A DNA stretch of 64,000 bases, taken from contig JAQFVV010000183.1 of assembly GCA_028023455.1 (NCBI GenBank), positions 1,738,001-1,802,000 of the forward strand. The letters run 5' to 3'. Within the stretch, counting starts at the first letter, position 1. Each line of letters begins with the position of its first letter. The notes beneath the pieces are model-generated. The model did not search any database. It had not been told where the DNA came from and saw only the letters and a list, made by a program, of their open reading frames with translations. Shown here piece after piece: positions 1 through 9,800 of the stretch. Source of the stretch: Epiperipatus broadwayi. Its lineage: Eukaryota > Onychophora > Udeonychophora > Euonychophora > Peripatidae. The translations under genes were made by a program, and so were the position numbers.

Positions 1-220
1 ATATAACAATCACAAATATATACAGTGAATACTAGAACAACAGATATTATTGTCATGTTAGACTTAGTCATTAATTTAGTTTGCTTCTCTTTTTATATAT
101 GCAGCAAAGAACTGTAAAACATACACAAATATATACAATGAAGGATATTCTTCTCATGTCAGACTTAGTCATCAGTTTAGTTTGCTACCATATTTCTATA
201 TGTAGCAATGAAAATACTGT

Positions 221-310
221 GTGCATTGGTGGTCGAGAGGTCAGCGCGACTGCCTTACGGGTTGCAGGTTCGCATCCCAGCCGATGCTATGACCCTTGGA
301 AAAAAAAAAG
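221..310 (+). mobile_element. SINE-1 copy (tRNA-derived mini-SINE)
   Basis: A tRNA-like body of about 80 bp followed by an A-rich tail. It has the class II tRNA look shared by all eight SINE-1 copies: an A-box region (GGTCGAGAGGTCAGCGCGA), a B box (GGTTCGCATCC) and an acceptor-like end (CCGATGC) that pairs with the 5' GCATTGG. The direct repeat AAATACTGT at 212-220 and 311-319 is a target-site duplication, so this is a retroposed copy and not a tRNA gene. The element has almost no body beyond the tRNA. Mobilisation would need a LINE in trans. Confidence 0.85.
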
Positions 311-510
311 AAATACTGTAGATTTTTAAAAAATATTCTCCTATATGTATCTGCTGTAATAATTTTAATCATAGGCCATAAAAACAAAATTTGAATGCAG
401 TTTTAGTATTAACATTGAAATAATTTCCAGTGAAATTATGGCAATAATAGTAAAAATCTATGCACTAAACATGAATTTGCTAAATCTCAAGTTGATATAT
501 ATTTAAGCCA

Positions 511-690
511 ATAAACATCACATGATCACCATTTCTTATGCTTGCTTATAACTGACATTAAAACAGGCAAAAACTCACTATACCTATTGCCACACTAGAT
601 GGGGATTTTATGCACAAACCTGGCATCCATTGATTACTCTAGCTTGCTGTGTGGCAATACATATAGTCAGTTTTTGCCTGTTTTAATAAT
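511..690. mobile_element. RepA foldback element, short copy
   Basis: Both ends carry inverted copies of the same sequence: the left side holds AACATCACATGATCACC, then AACAGGCAAAAACTCAC; the right side ends with the complement GTTTTTGCCTGTTTT. The centre keeps GATGGGGATTTTATGCAC and CATCCATTGATTACTC, which recur in every RepA copy in the window. This copy lost the hammerhead-like centre found in longer copies. Confidence 0.7.
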
Positions 691-694
691 AGAT

Positions 695-1217
695 ATATTT
701 TTAAAAGGTATTTTTCTGGATGGATATATTTAACCATATGACATAATACAGAATTTGAAAGGAGATTGATATTGTCTCAAAATATAATTTTGATCTAAAA
801 TTGTGGAAACAATAGTGGATATTGAAGTGCAAAACATACAATTCTAAACTGATAAATATTATTAGCTGAAATAACAAGTATTACAATTAGCCTGTTCATG
901 TTGATATAAGACTTTTCAGAGTATTCCAGATTTAAGCAAAGCATCAGGCAGCTTAGTCATATTTTGTAAGCTTATTTGCATTTAGTTTTTCCTCTGCACG
1001 TTATTCATTTTTACTAATATTTTCTTTAGTATTCATGAATCATAAAAGTAGAATTAAACTATTGATTAATATTGAAATTTTAAAAAAAAGCACACATCTG
1101 TTTAAAAAAAGACTGTACATAATCAGTGATTTTATTTTCTGAATATGACATGGCTAAATTCACAATATACATTATTGTAATATTAATAAACCAATAAGTT
1201 AATGCACATGCACTTTG
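695..1217. other. AT-rich spacer, no gene seen
   Basis: Short A and T runs only; no open frame with a recognisable product and no repeat shared with the rest of the window was noticed. Confidence 0.5.
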
Positions 1218-1501
1218 TAGATATTTTATTTAATGTAAATGCTGTACCACTTTTATAATCTGATGTAAATTAGTATACCATGAGGTCTCATAAAATAATC
1301 AAATGATTACAGTAACTCATTCATTTTATCATTGAAATACATGTATTTAAGGGTTATCAAGTCTAAATTCATGGCCTGGAATAAAGTTATCTAAAATAAC
1401 TAAGCAGAAACATAAAAATATATATTAATTTTATAGCATAAAGTTAATAAATAAGGAAACATACATATCATAATAGCAATTCATGTCATTGATTTGAGAA
1501 C

Positions 1502-1666
1502 TTATACTTTTTCAGCAGCAGTTATATTTGGGCTATATGCTTCACTATGCCTTATAATATTACGCAGTTTGGTTTTTGTCTCAAATCTGATTAAACGTAC
1601 TTTGCTAGCAATAAATTTTTTCCCTAGAAGAGCATTTTCACTTTGGGAACTTAAGCAAAAATTTAT
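1502..1666 (-). pseudogene. CENP-B/Tigger-type DNA-binding domain fragment (left arm)
   Basis: An open frame of 54 codons between stops on the minus strand. It contains KKFIASKVRLIRFETKTKL and then RHSEAYSPNITAAEK. This spacing matches the second half of the CENP-B-type helix-turn-helix of pogo/Tigger/jerky transposases, whose members typically read FKASKGWxxRFKxRxxL, then a GEA-S-A-AAE block. The family binds transposon ends or centromeric DNA. The fragment is preceded and followed by stops; the DDE catalytic domain is absent. It is a remnant, not a gene. Identification rests on pattern memory and should be verified by a profile search. Confidence 0.6.
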
Positions 1667-2305
1667 TCAGTCATTTGCATGAGTATTTGTTCTATTACTT
1701 GCCATTTGTTTTTAATTAAATCATATTTGTAAATGTTTTTATTTGTTCCTTGATCTTATAATGTAGAATGTTCAATCTAAAAGCACATTTCATTGTCTAC
1801 CTATTTTTTAATTCAATATTTTTTTACAATAAAGTATATTTAAACTACACTTATTTTATATAGCACGATGTTTTATACACTGTAATATTAATAAACCAAT
1901 AAGCTAATGCACTTGTGCTTTGTAGATGTAACTATATAAATGAATACTCCCACTTTCCAAACACAAGATAAAGTCTTTGGGAAAAGATAGAATGAATCCA
2001 TCTATCTTTTCAATGCAAACGTTTATGTATAGGCAAATACATAGACTTAATCTTGTGTTTGGAAAGTGGGAGTATTCATTTATATAGTTACATCTACAAA
2101 GCACATGTGCATTAGCTTACTGGCTTATTAATATTATAGTGTATAAAACATCGTGCTATATAAAATAAATGTCTTGTTTAAATATACATTATTGTAAAAA
2201 AATAGTGAATTAAAAAATAGGTAGACAATGAAATGTGCTTTTAGATTGAACATTCTACATTATAAGATCAAGGAACAAGTAAAAACATTTATAAATATGA
2301 TTTAA

Positions 2306-2437
2306 ATAAGCAAATATTTCATCTAGCGCCATGCTTGCAATTATATTTCATTCCAATATCAGCCTTTCAAGCTAATTGTGATGCACCTTTTGCGTGCTCA
2401 ATTAGCTTGAAAGACTGATATTGGAATGAAATATAAT
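2306..2437. mobile_element. 132-bp hairpin MITE with TTAA duplication
   Basis: The left palindrome arm (near 1705-1725) preserves the uninterrupted sequence, while the right arm is split by this block. The interrupting block is flanked by TTAA at 2302-2305 and 2438-2441 (ATTTAA is shared on both sides). Its inside is a near-perfect hairpin: ATTTCATTCCAATATCAG at 2345-2362 pairs with CTGATATTGGAATGAAAT at 2415-2432. TTAA duplication is typical of piggyBac-type elements, but no transposase is present. Confidence 0.7.
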
Positions 2438-2490
2438 TTAATTAAAAACAAATGACAAGTAATTGAATAAATACTCATGCAAATGAGTGA

Positions 2491-2655
2491 AGAAATTTTT
2501 GCTTAAGTTCCCAAAGTGCAAATGCTCTTCTAGGGAAAAAATTTATTGCTAGCAAAGTATGGTTAATCAGATTTGAGACAAAAACCAAACTGCCTAATAT
2601 TATAAGGCATAGTGAAGCATATAGCCCAAATATAACTGCTGCTGAAAAAGTATAA
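2491..2655 (+). pseudogene. CENP-B/Tigger-type DNA-binding domain fragment (right arm)
   Basis: Inverted partner of the fragment in the left arm, again 54 codons with stops at both ends. It reads KKFIASKVWLIRFETKTKL and RHSEAYSPNITAAEK. The family W (as in KGWL) is kept here but changed to R in the left copy, so this arm is nearer the ancestral protein. Only a handful of residues differ between the two arms. No catalytic domain lies downstream. Function is lost; the sequence is informative mainly for dating the duplication. Confidence 0.6.
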
Positions 2656-2935
2656 GTTCTCATATCAATGACATGAACTGCTATTATGATATGTACGTTT
2701 CCTTATTTATTAACTTTATGCTATAAAATTAATACATATTTTTATGTTTCTGCTTAGTTATTTTAGATAACTTTATTCCAGGCCATGAATTTAGACTTGA
2801 TAACCCTTAAATACGTGTATTTCAATGATAAAATGAATGAGTTACTGTAATCATTTGATTATTTTATGAGACCTCATGGTATACTAATTTACATCAGATT
2901 ATAAAAGTGGTACACCATTTACATTAAATGAAATA

Positions 2936-4615
2936 TATATAATAGTATAGAAAAAAAGATTATATGAACATTTACTTAATCACATTAAAAGGTTATTGCA
3001 TACTGCCATTTATTTATCAGAGGATAAACCTATAATAAGTTCAAAAAAAAAATGCACCAAAAGAAAATATTAAGTCCCTCACCAATAATGAATAGATTGC
3101 AGATGTCATTCAGACAGCAAAAAAAAGTAGAATATGTAAAGTTTTTGAAGTTGATTTTAATTTTTAAAAATTCGTGTATTTTAAATACCAATAACAGAAT
3201 TATTCTTTTACTACTGGTGATGCGAAAGAATCAGGTGTTTTTCTGGTTATGAACTACTATCCATATCATGCACTTCTCAATTCTTGACCTTCTCAGAGAA
3301 TAAAGACAGAGTTGTTTGGGTATGATGAGGGATTAGAGCAAAAAATAATAATTTCTTTTTGTTTAGAGATAGCATGCCTAAAGATATTACAGGCACACAC
3401 GTTTATCGATTAGAGTCAGAGATTTAAACTAATAAACATCACGTGATCACTATACACCTCCTTGATTTTTCTCTTGAGATTAAAAATAGTAATAACATGC
3501 AACAAAAGTCCATGAAGTTAATATTTTTTGCATGTTTCTCGTGCATGGAGTAACTGTTCTTTTGCTTTCCAAAATGTTTTGTATCCACTACATTTACTTT
3601 CTTAATAAATGAAATGATGGATTTAATAGTAGGTACATAGTAAATATTTTTTGTCAAAATGGAAGACACATGTAAAAAAAAATAAACTCTCGGTAATAAA
3701 CTTATAATACTTTCTATAAAATCCTGCAAACATTTTTGTACTATTAGTCTCATTGTGAGTAGAATATATTGGAAGTCTAAAAACTTTTAGAATGTAGAAA
3801 ATACTTGATCTATATAGAAACAAAGTAACATGTTATTACTTACCGGCATAATACACAAGATATATACATATATATTTTTAAAGGAAATAAGATTTTATAC
3901 GATATATACATGTACTTCCATGAAATACACACATAAGCAGACAACGATGCTTTGACACTTAATTCAATCAATTTCAAAAAAAATGTGTATAAATAATTTT
4001 TAAAAACCACCCATTACATACACACAGATGGTATTTCCTGTATCATAATAGAACATTGTATAGTTGAAATACTAAGCAATTTTGAATTGTCTTCTTGCAG
4101 AAACAAGATGGAGATTTTTTCATTGGAAATCCCCCCCCCCCCTCCAACTCCCAATCTGAAAAGTTTATAGAGATGTAATTGCACAATACATGGTGTAAAT
4201 GGAATTTTGCCATGCAATGTAAGTTTCCAAATCACCAAATGGAAATGTGTTTTTTTTTTCTTAATTAAAGGGAAAGAACAATAACAACAATAGTAACACC
4301 AAAAAAAAAAAAAAGTAAGAACCAAGTCAACATAGTAATTTAATAAGCAAATCAAAAAAAAAGTAAATGTAAATTGCAGCACTTTGGTGAGATGTTTTTT
4401 AGACTGGAGAAAAAAGAGATCAATGTGTAATCTTGCGATGATATCAAACTGAAAGAAAATCAACACTGTGATGTATCTTGAAAAACATGTGTTTGATTGT
4501 TGTTCTTTTGCCTTATTTATTTATATTTGTCAGGTGCAAAAACATTGTCTTTTTTTTTTAAATCTGCTTGGATGGCTGTTATTTTGCCTTTTTTCTAATT
4601 GCATTATTTCTATTT
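2936..4615. other. Spacer without recognised gene
   Basis: Contains poly-A/T tracts and a pure C run at about 4129-4142. A RepA terminal scrap (AATAAACATCACGTGATCAC) sits at 3430-3449. Open frames on the minus strand at 3439-3753 and 4014-4466 are rich in F, L and K from homopolymer DNA and show no domain. Confidence 0.5.
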
Positions 4616-4709
4616 GACAATTGATGACAGGCTTTTTTTTCCATGGAGGAAAAATCAACAAGGCTGAATTCTTTCTCAACATTGGATGTTTGGTGGCTTA
4701 TGCAGAGAG

Positions 4710-5340
4710 ACCAACACTTATAATTTGGTGGATCCCCAAACTGGGGTTCACACCCAAACAGTCCAAAGACTATGGGGTCTTGCTTTTTGATCTTAATTTT
4801 ATTTCCTTACTGGAAATAAATACTTTTGTTTTCTTATTGAACAAAAAAAAATGTTTTTTTCTTATTAATAAAGAACGGTAAAGAATTTCTTCTTTATTAA
4901 ATTTTAGATTAGAATGAAAATAATCTACCAGATTTGGTCCAAAAGTCTAGACCCATTTTTATCTCTACTCAATGATAAAAAACTATTTTTGGTATTTTCC
5001 TTTCTGCATGAAAACTCTTACAATTGATATTTGTTTTGTGTTATTGTTCTGAATTATTGTTTTTGTTTTGTGTATTTCCAAAAAAAAAGGATAGGTTTAG
5101 TAAAATTTTGATTCCATTTTTTTCCATCTGCAAGTGTAAAAGTGCTCATAAAAGTTTTATACTTTATATTTCTTTATTGTTCTGAATTATTTGTTTGGTT
5201 GGTTCTGTATATTTGCAAAAAAAAAGAGGATAGGTTTATTAAAATTTTGATTCCATTTTTTTTTTTCTGTCTGCATGTGTAAAACCAGTAATAAAAGTTT
5301 TCTAATTTATATTTCTTTCTTGATCTGAATTATTTGTTTG

Positions 5341-5380
<40 letters not shown>

Positions 5381-5480
5381 CATATGCGGAGAGATCAACG
5401 GATGTTTTATTGTGGCAGTTAAAGATCAGACAGTGGTGACACTTCTAATTTGGTGGAACCACAAACTGGGGTTCACACTT
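4710..5480. repeat. Repeat region: three ~138-bp tandem units flanked by two similar 40-bp blocks
   Basis: A unit of about 138 bp (ending AAAATTTTGATTCCATTTTT) is repeated near 4980-5116, 5117-5256 and 5257-5345. Blocks near 4695-4756 and 5383-5474 share GAGA-C-AAC, TTTGGTGG and AAACTGGGGTTCACAC. The TTTGGTGG piece recalls the start of an LTR retrotransposon primer-binding site, but no LTR pair, gag or pol is visible, so that reading is weak. Confidence 0.4.
5344..5380. repeat. (TG)n microsatellite
   Basis: Uninterrupted GT dinucleotides directly after the third tandem unit. Confidence 0.95.
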
Positions 5481-5540
5481 ATAAAAGAATTAACTTGAAA
5501 TTAAAGATGAGAAATCAACCAAAAATTCACACTAAAAAAA

Positions 5541-5655
5541 ACATAATTAAGTAACAACAACAACTAATTTCAAATTTCAACAACAAACTTTTTAAACGCA
5601 GAATTAAGTAACATCAATAATTAATTTCAAATTTTAACAGCAAACTTTTTAATGA
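5541..5655. repeat. Two-copy tandem duplication, ~58 bp
   Basis: AATTAAGTAACA, AATTTCAAAT and CAAACTTTTTAA occur in the same order twice in succession with a few changes. Confidence 0.7.
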
Positions 5656-5810
5656 GACAAAAAAAACATATTTTTATACACCAGCAGAATTCAATACGAT
5701 ACACAACCAAAATCTCCGAAAGGCAGCGATAGCTTTTGTTTGGGACACGTTTTTGTGCACGTTTAAAAATACGTTTTTCAATGAGAAATAACACTCAAAT
5801 CATAAGGTTT

Positions 5811-5923
5811 TTTGTCAAATTGGTGGTTGAAGGGTCAGCACAGCTTCCTTACAAGCAATTGTTTCAGGTTTAGCAGGTTTGCTTCCTGGCCGATGCTATG
5901 ACACATGGGGAAAAAAAATTCGC
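5811..5923 (+). mobile_element. SINE-1 copy
   Basis: tRNA-like body with GGTGGTTGAAGGGTCAGC (A-box side), AGGTTTGCTTCC (B-box side) and the conserved end CCGATGCTATGACACATG, then an A tail. AAGGTTT at 5804-5810 and 5924-5930 may be a short target-site duplication. More diverged than the copies at 221 or 56332. Confidence 0.75.
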
Positions 5924-5930
5924 AAGGTTT

Positions 5931-6466
5931 ATTTGACATTTGCAAGATTATTACGTTTTCAGGTATGTAAAAAGACCTCTTATCTTTTTTTTATTGCAGA
6001 AATAGTACACTAGTATCTTTATTATTTAGTAATATTCTATTGCTTAAAAGGTGAAGGGGGGGGGGCGTGTTAGCACAAAAATGGCAGGCGAATTTTAACA
6101 GTGCTATTCAATTGGCCAGATTTGTATTTTTTCTGTTTTGTTTTTTACATATTTTTATTTAAATTATGAATTAATCTGGTACTCAGATAATTAAATAGCC
6201 AATAAGTAAATAACAACATAGTTTATTGCTCTGGATAACAGAGCTGAAGTTATAATCTCAAGAATCCATCAATCTACTATTGCATCAAACTATACAAAAT
6301 AGCCAACACTCCTATCAGATCTCTAATCCTCAAGTTATGAATTGTGAAGTTTGAAACAGTGTATTATCTTATGAATAAGGTCAATACAATATTAATTAAA
6401 ACATCTAGAGTATATATGAAACTCACCAGACAGTAACTGAAGCTTCCAATGAATTATATAATACTA
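5931..6466. other. Spacer without recognised gene
   Basis: AT-rich with a GTGAAGGGGGGGGGGCG run near 6051-6066. No coding or repeat relationship noticed. Confidence 0.45.
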
Positions 6467-6700
6467 AATAAACTCTTCAAAAGACAGATGATACCACCTT
6501 ATTTAAACTTTTCAAATACAAAACTTGTTAGTAATAACACACAAATAGACAATAAAGATTAGTATGTACACAGCATTTCAAGAAGTAGTATTCTCCATTC
6601 TTCTTCAGGTGTTTCTAACCTGACCAGTGAGCATACTAGTATAGGAGTCAAACTTATAGCTTTGGATATATTTATATATTGGACTGTAAGTATGGAATAC
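6467..6700 (-). mobile_element. RepC copy (tRNA-headed repeat, outer subfamily)
   Basis: Minus-strand copy whose tail (AATAAACTCT, then GTTAGTAATAACACACAAATAG) is complementary to the tail of the plus-strand copy at 7530-7810. It includes TTCTTCAGGTGTTTCTAACC and the B-box side GGAGTCAAAC. It forms the outer left arm of a nested inverted repeat. Confidence 0.65.
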
Positions 6701-6710
6701 TTCTAGAAAA

Positions 6711-6927
6711 AATTAACTTTATTTAAATAGTCCAGATACATTCAACTATTAGTAATAGCACACAGGTTAGTGTATGCACAGCATTTTTGAGAAGATTATT
6801 CATCCCTCTTTTTCAGGTGTTGCTGGCCTGACCAGTGACAGTACTAGCATAGGAATCGAACAGGGACCCTTAGATTCTTGAATATTGAATTTTAAGATAA
6901 CACTCTATCTAACTGAGCTATCCTCCA
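6711..6927 (-). mobile_element. RepC copy, left half of head-to-head dimer
   Basis: Read on the minus strand this has a tRNA-like head (GATAGCTCAGTTAGATAGAG region, B box GTTCGATTCC at 6855-6864), then GGTCAGGCCAGCAACACCTG, and a tail TTTAAATAAAGTTAATTT. The head abuts the head of the copy that follows on the opposite strand. Confidence 0.75.
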
Positions 6928-7145
6928 AAGTCTCAGTTGGTTAGAGCATTATCGTACAATTCAATACTCAAGATTTTAAGGGTCTAGGTTCAATTCCCAT
7001 GGTAGTAATGTCCCTGGTCAGGCCAGTAATACCTGAAGAAGAGAATAATACCTCTCGAAACATTGTGCATATAATAACCTATGTGCTATTACTAACAATT
7101 GAATGTATTTGGAATATTTAAATAAAGTTAAATTTTTCTAAAGAC
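6928..7145 (+). mobile_element. RepC copy, right half of head-to-head dimer
   Basis: tRNA-like head with A box (CTCAGTTGGTTAGAGCA) and B box (GGTTCAATTCC, 6988-6998), then CTGGTCAGGCCAGTAATAC, a hammerhead-like core (CTGAAGA at 7033-7039, GAAAC at 7057-7061 with AGAG/CTCT between) and an A-rich tail with AATAAAG. The A and B boxes are the internal pol III promoter expected of a tRNA-derived SINE. Confidence 0.75.
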
Positions 7146-7217
7146 ATTCAATACTCATATTAGATTATGGAAATAGTTCAATATATAAATACAACTAAAA
7201 CACCATCATCACAAATC

Positions 7218-7440
7218 TTCAGGTGAACATTATACCTTTAGATTCCCAAATATTGAATTTTAAGAAATTGCTCTAACCATCTGAGCTAGATTAGTAATCA
7301 GACAATGTGTTGAATAGTAGTATTCTCCACTCTCCTTCAGGTGTTTCTGGCCTGACCTATAACCATATTAGTATAGGAGTCGAGCTTATACCTTTAGATA
7401 TATTCGATTTTAATGTAATGATCTAACTAACTGAGCTAGT
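7218..7440 (-). mobile_element. Two partial RepC copies
   Basis: A deleted copy at 7218-7290 (CTTCAGGTG joined directly to the B-box side) is followed by a longer piece at 7312-7440 (CTCCTTCAGGTGTTTCTGGC to CTAACTGAGCT). The second again meets a plus-strand head at 7440. Confidence 0.65.
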
Positions 7441-7810
7441 TGGTTCGAACATAATCTTAAAATTCAATATCCGAGCATATAAGGATCTAAGTTCGATTCC
7501 TATGCTAATATTGTCAATGAGTCGGACAAGGCTCACTTGGTTAGTGCATTGCCTTAAAATTTAATATTCGAGAATCTAAAAGTGTAAGTTTCACTCCTAT
7601 ATTTATATTGTCACTGGTCAGGCCAGCAACACCTGAAGAAGAGTGGAGAATAATGATACTCAAAACGTTGTGTAAATTAGTAAACGGTGATGTCTATTTG
7701 TGTATTATTACTAATAGGTTGTTTGCGTTTGAAAAGTGTACGTAAAGATTAAAATGATATCACCTGTCTCTTAGCATTTGTTTTTATACACGTCTTTAGG
7801 AGAGTTTATT
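7441..7810 (+). mobile_element. RepC copy with duplicated tRNA-like head
   Basis: Two tRNA-like heads lie in direct order: AGTTGGTTCGAACAT...AGTTCGATTCC at 7441-7502 and CTCACTTGGTTAGTGCATT at 7531-7549 with a second B-box region near 7588. They are followed by GGTCAGGCCAGCAACAC and a hammerhead-like core. The tail (CTATTTGTGTATTATTAC, GGTTGTTTGCGTTTG) differs from the 6928-7145 copy, defining a subfamily also seen at 6467. Confidence 0.7.
7629..7673 (+). ncRNA. Hammerhead-like motif in RepC (candidate)
   Basis: ACAC (7629-7632) can pair with GTGT (7670-7673) as stem I; CTGAAGA (7633-7639) matches the CUGANGA core; GAGT and ACTC can form stem II; AAAACGTT supplies a minimal AC/GT stem III and a GTT cleavage triplet. 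The G before AAAC is changed to A here but is G in the copy at 7057. The 10.1-11.1 closing pair is non-canonical, so self-cleavage is uncertain. Confidence 0.35.
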
Positions 7811-8320
7811 TACTGTTATTTAACTCATTGAAAGCGTCAACTACTGCATATTCAGTTATGTATAATCTGACTTATTTATTATTTACCGTATATATATATG
7901 AGGTGTGCGCTTAAAAAATAATTGTATTTAATTAACTTCATTTTTTCAAGATTGTATTTTAGACTTATCTATGTAAACATAGATTTAAATTAGTGGAAAA
8001 ATTTATCAGTATTATAAATAATCTCCCTCAGAGCGGATCCTCAGGAAGTTTGTAATTTGTTAACTCCAAGAACATAAATAAAGGGGGTTGTAAACGAGTG
8101 AGCTACATGAAGATTTTATTTATCTTCTATCACTCTTTTCACGATGTTGGCCGGTATTTTTTCTTTCCTCAAAGTTTAGATAAGGTCAAATTATAAGAAA
8201 AATGCGAATTGAAATTAAATCTTTTAACAAGGCAGTATTTTTATTGATTATTTAAACTTACACAGTATATACTACTGTAATAAAATGTAAACATCATTTC
8301 AAACGTTTTTCAAAGTTTAA
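7811..8320. other. Spacer without recognised gene
   Basis: AT-rich, no repeat related to others in the window was noticed; a short ATATATAT stretch lies near 7890. Confidence 0.45.
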
Positions 8321-8445
8321 TCTGTGTAGTTTAGTGCAGTAGTAGAATGACACACTGGAGAGCGTAAGATCCTCGAATAGATTCCTGGTTTATTTTCGGC
8401 ATTCGAACTTCTTATGAATTAATGAACAGAAATGTCATTCGATTT
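8321..8445 (+). mobile_element. SINE-2 copy (tRNA-like)
   Basis: Carries the family pattern GCAGTAGTAGAATGACA, CTGGAGAGCGTAAGATC and the tail ATTCGAACTTCTTATGAATT seen again near 33.9, 43.1-43.5, 44.3 and 55.5 kb. The B-box region is degenerate (ATAGATTCC). Confidence 0.55.
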
Positions 8446-8729
8446 TTTTTTATTTATTTAATATACATTTCTGTTATTATTAGAGTATAAGACTAATATA
8501 TAGATATTTATTATAATAATTAATAAGATAGTAGATAATAAACAAAAACAGTCCTCCAAAGAGAAAAATGAAAAAGAGTCATCATTCAACAGCCATGTTA
8601 ATAGCTGAGTAATAAAGATTTAATGATATTTATTTTTACCTTCTGCCTAAAAATATCCACATACTCATTTACAGCTTAGGATATGATGGTTAGTTGATTT
8701 GGCTATGGGATAGACACTTAACAAAAGCT

Positions 8730-8920
8730 CTACATCACATGATCACCATTCTTAGATCAAAAGCTCCTCACTGATGAAAGCCAAAAAGTAGAAACTAGTC
8801 TGGGGATATTGGATGAGTAGGCACTAGATAAGGATTTTATAAACAAACCTTCCTGCATCCATTGATTATTTTGGCTTGCACTGAGTGGACTACTGTATGG
8901 AGAGTTTTGCCTCTGTGAAT
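8730..8920. mobile_element. RepA copy with plus-strand hammerhead
   Basis: Begins with ACATCACATGATCACCATT, lacks most of the left half and keeps a full right half: hammerhead-like motif, GGATGAGTAGGCACTAGATA, GGATTTTAT, CATCCATTGATTA, then GGAGAGTTTTGCCTCTG. AGCTCTACAT before the element and AGCTCTCTACAT after it (8912-8934) may be an imperfect target duplication. Confidence 0.75.
8765..8806 (+). ncRNA. Hammerhead ribozyme-like motif (RepA)
   Basis: TCCTCA (8765-8770) pairs with TGGGGA (8801-8806) as a six-pair stem I including one G-U. CTGATGA (8771-8777) and GAAA (8791-8794) are the conserved core, and ACTAGT is a two-pair palindromic stem III ending in the GTC cleavage triplet (8798-8800). 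Stem II is damaged in this copy. The order is that of a type I hammerhead. Confidence 0.55.
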
Positions 8921-8934
8921 AGCTCTCTACATGT

Positions 8935-9535
8935 GTATATAAGGACTAAAACTTACAAATACCCCCTCCCCTAAAATGCAACAAATCTTTAATTTTATCA
9001 ATCCATTATTTTAAAAAAAACAGATTTTTACTAATACAGTTTTAATTCTTTATAATTTCTCTTTGCTTATATTAACATCGATAATAATCTCAAATCAAAC
9101 ACATAAGATAGTCAAAATAAGTCATAGATCACATGACCCAATTCTCTTAAGCTTGTAAGATATAAACAATGAGCATTTGCCAATTGCTCAACAAGCTTTG
9201 TGATAAATGCTTAGCCAGAGAAAGCATTTTAAATATCTCTGTCAGGAACCCTCCCTAACCTCTGATCATGGTTCCATGCTTTGGCACTCCTTAGAGAGGC
9301 ACTAGGATAGCTTCAGACACATAGGATGTTCAAAAACTTTTAAAATATAATTATCTGAAATAATATAATTGTTCTATTAATTAAAAACTTAAACTATAAT
9401 CCTGTTGATCTATTTTTAAAATAAATAATGTGTGTCAGTGACATATTAACACTATTCTATGACATTGCTTAATTATTGATCTTCAGGCAGGGATCGTAAC
9501 ATATATATATTTATATATTAGTTTGTTAATCTGAA
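8935..9535. other. Spacer without recognised gene
   Basis: Short unique-looking sequence; no open frame or family repeat noticed apart from ATATATATTTATATATT at 9499-9516. Confidence 0.4.
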
Positions 9536-9800
9536 TATATACCATCATCAACAGCAACCATTATCAATCCACTGCAGAATGAAGGTCTCTCCAAGTTCAA
9601 TCCTTCTTCTCTAATCTTTAGTCTTTCTTCTCCACATCACCCTTGCACATTTTCTTATTTCAACCATCCATTTCACATGTAGTCTCTTTCTGGGTCTTTT
9701 ACAATCTCTTGGAATGCAGTTTAAAATTTCAATTGTCCATTTATTATTATCTCTTCTAGCAATATGTCCAGTCCAATTCCACTTCAGTCTTTTAGCTATT
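9536..9800 (-). pseudogene. Non-LTR retrotransposon 3' end (RTE/jockey-like RT C-terminus)
   Basis: Read on the minus strand it encodes LKWNWTGHIARRDNNKWT, CIPRDCKRPRKR, KCARVMWRRK and RRRIELGETFILQWIDNG with one internal stop. This is the well-known tail of endonuclease/reverse-transcriptase ORFs (WAGHIAR-D, then WRR..., GE-YIQQW-DNG). A GATGATGG repeat follows the ORF end, as at 22.7 and 60.8 kb. The copy is 5'-truncated by RepA at about 9800. Confidence 0.8.

Larger units (their letters stand above)
1218..2935. repeat. Large palindrome made of two inverted pogo/Tigger-like copies
   Basis: The stretch starting near 1218 (ATGTAAATGCTGTACCACTT) reappears as its reverse complement ending near 2935, and the match runs inward to a centre near 2010-2020. 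The arms are about 0.8-0.9 kb and highly similar. The right arm is longer because of a 132-bp insertion at 2306-2437. Each arm encodes, pointing in opposite directions, a 54-codon piece resembling the CENP-B/Tigger helix-turn-helix domain. An inverted duplication of a transposon remnant, or a foldback DNA transposon, explains it. No terminal repeats with TA duplications could be fixed with certainty. Confidence 0.75.

Noticed and set aside
3439-3823. Overlapping minus-strand frames of 104 and 66 codons
   Set aside because: AT-rich chance frames; one ends inside a RepA terminal scrap.
4014-4466. 150-codon minus-strand frame with hydrophobic segments
   Set aside because: F, L, C and K runs come from homopolymer tracts; no domain and no supporting neighbour.
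4710-5480. LTR retrotransposon with a primer-binding site
   Set aside because: TTTGGTGG-like strings occur twice, but there are no paired LTRs, no gag/pol and no target duplication.
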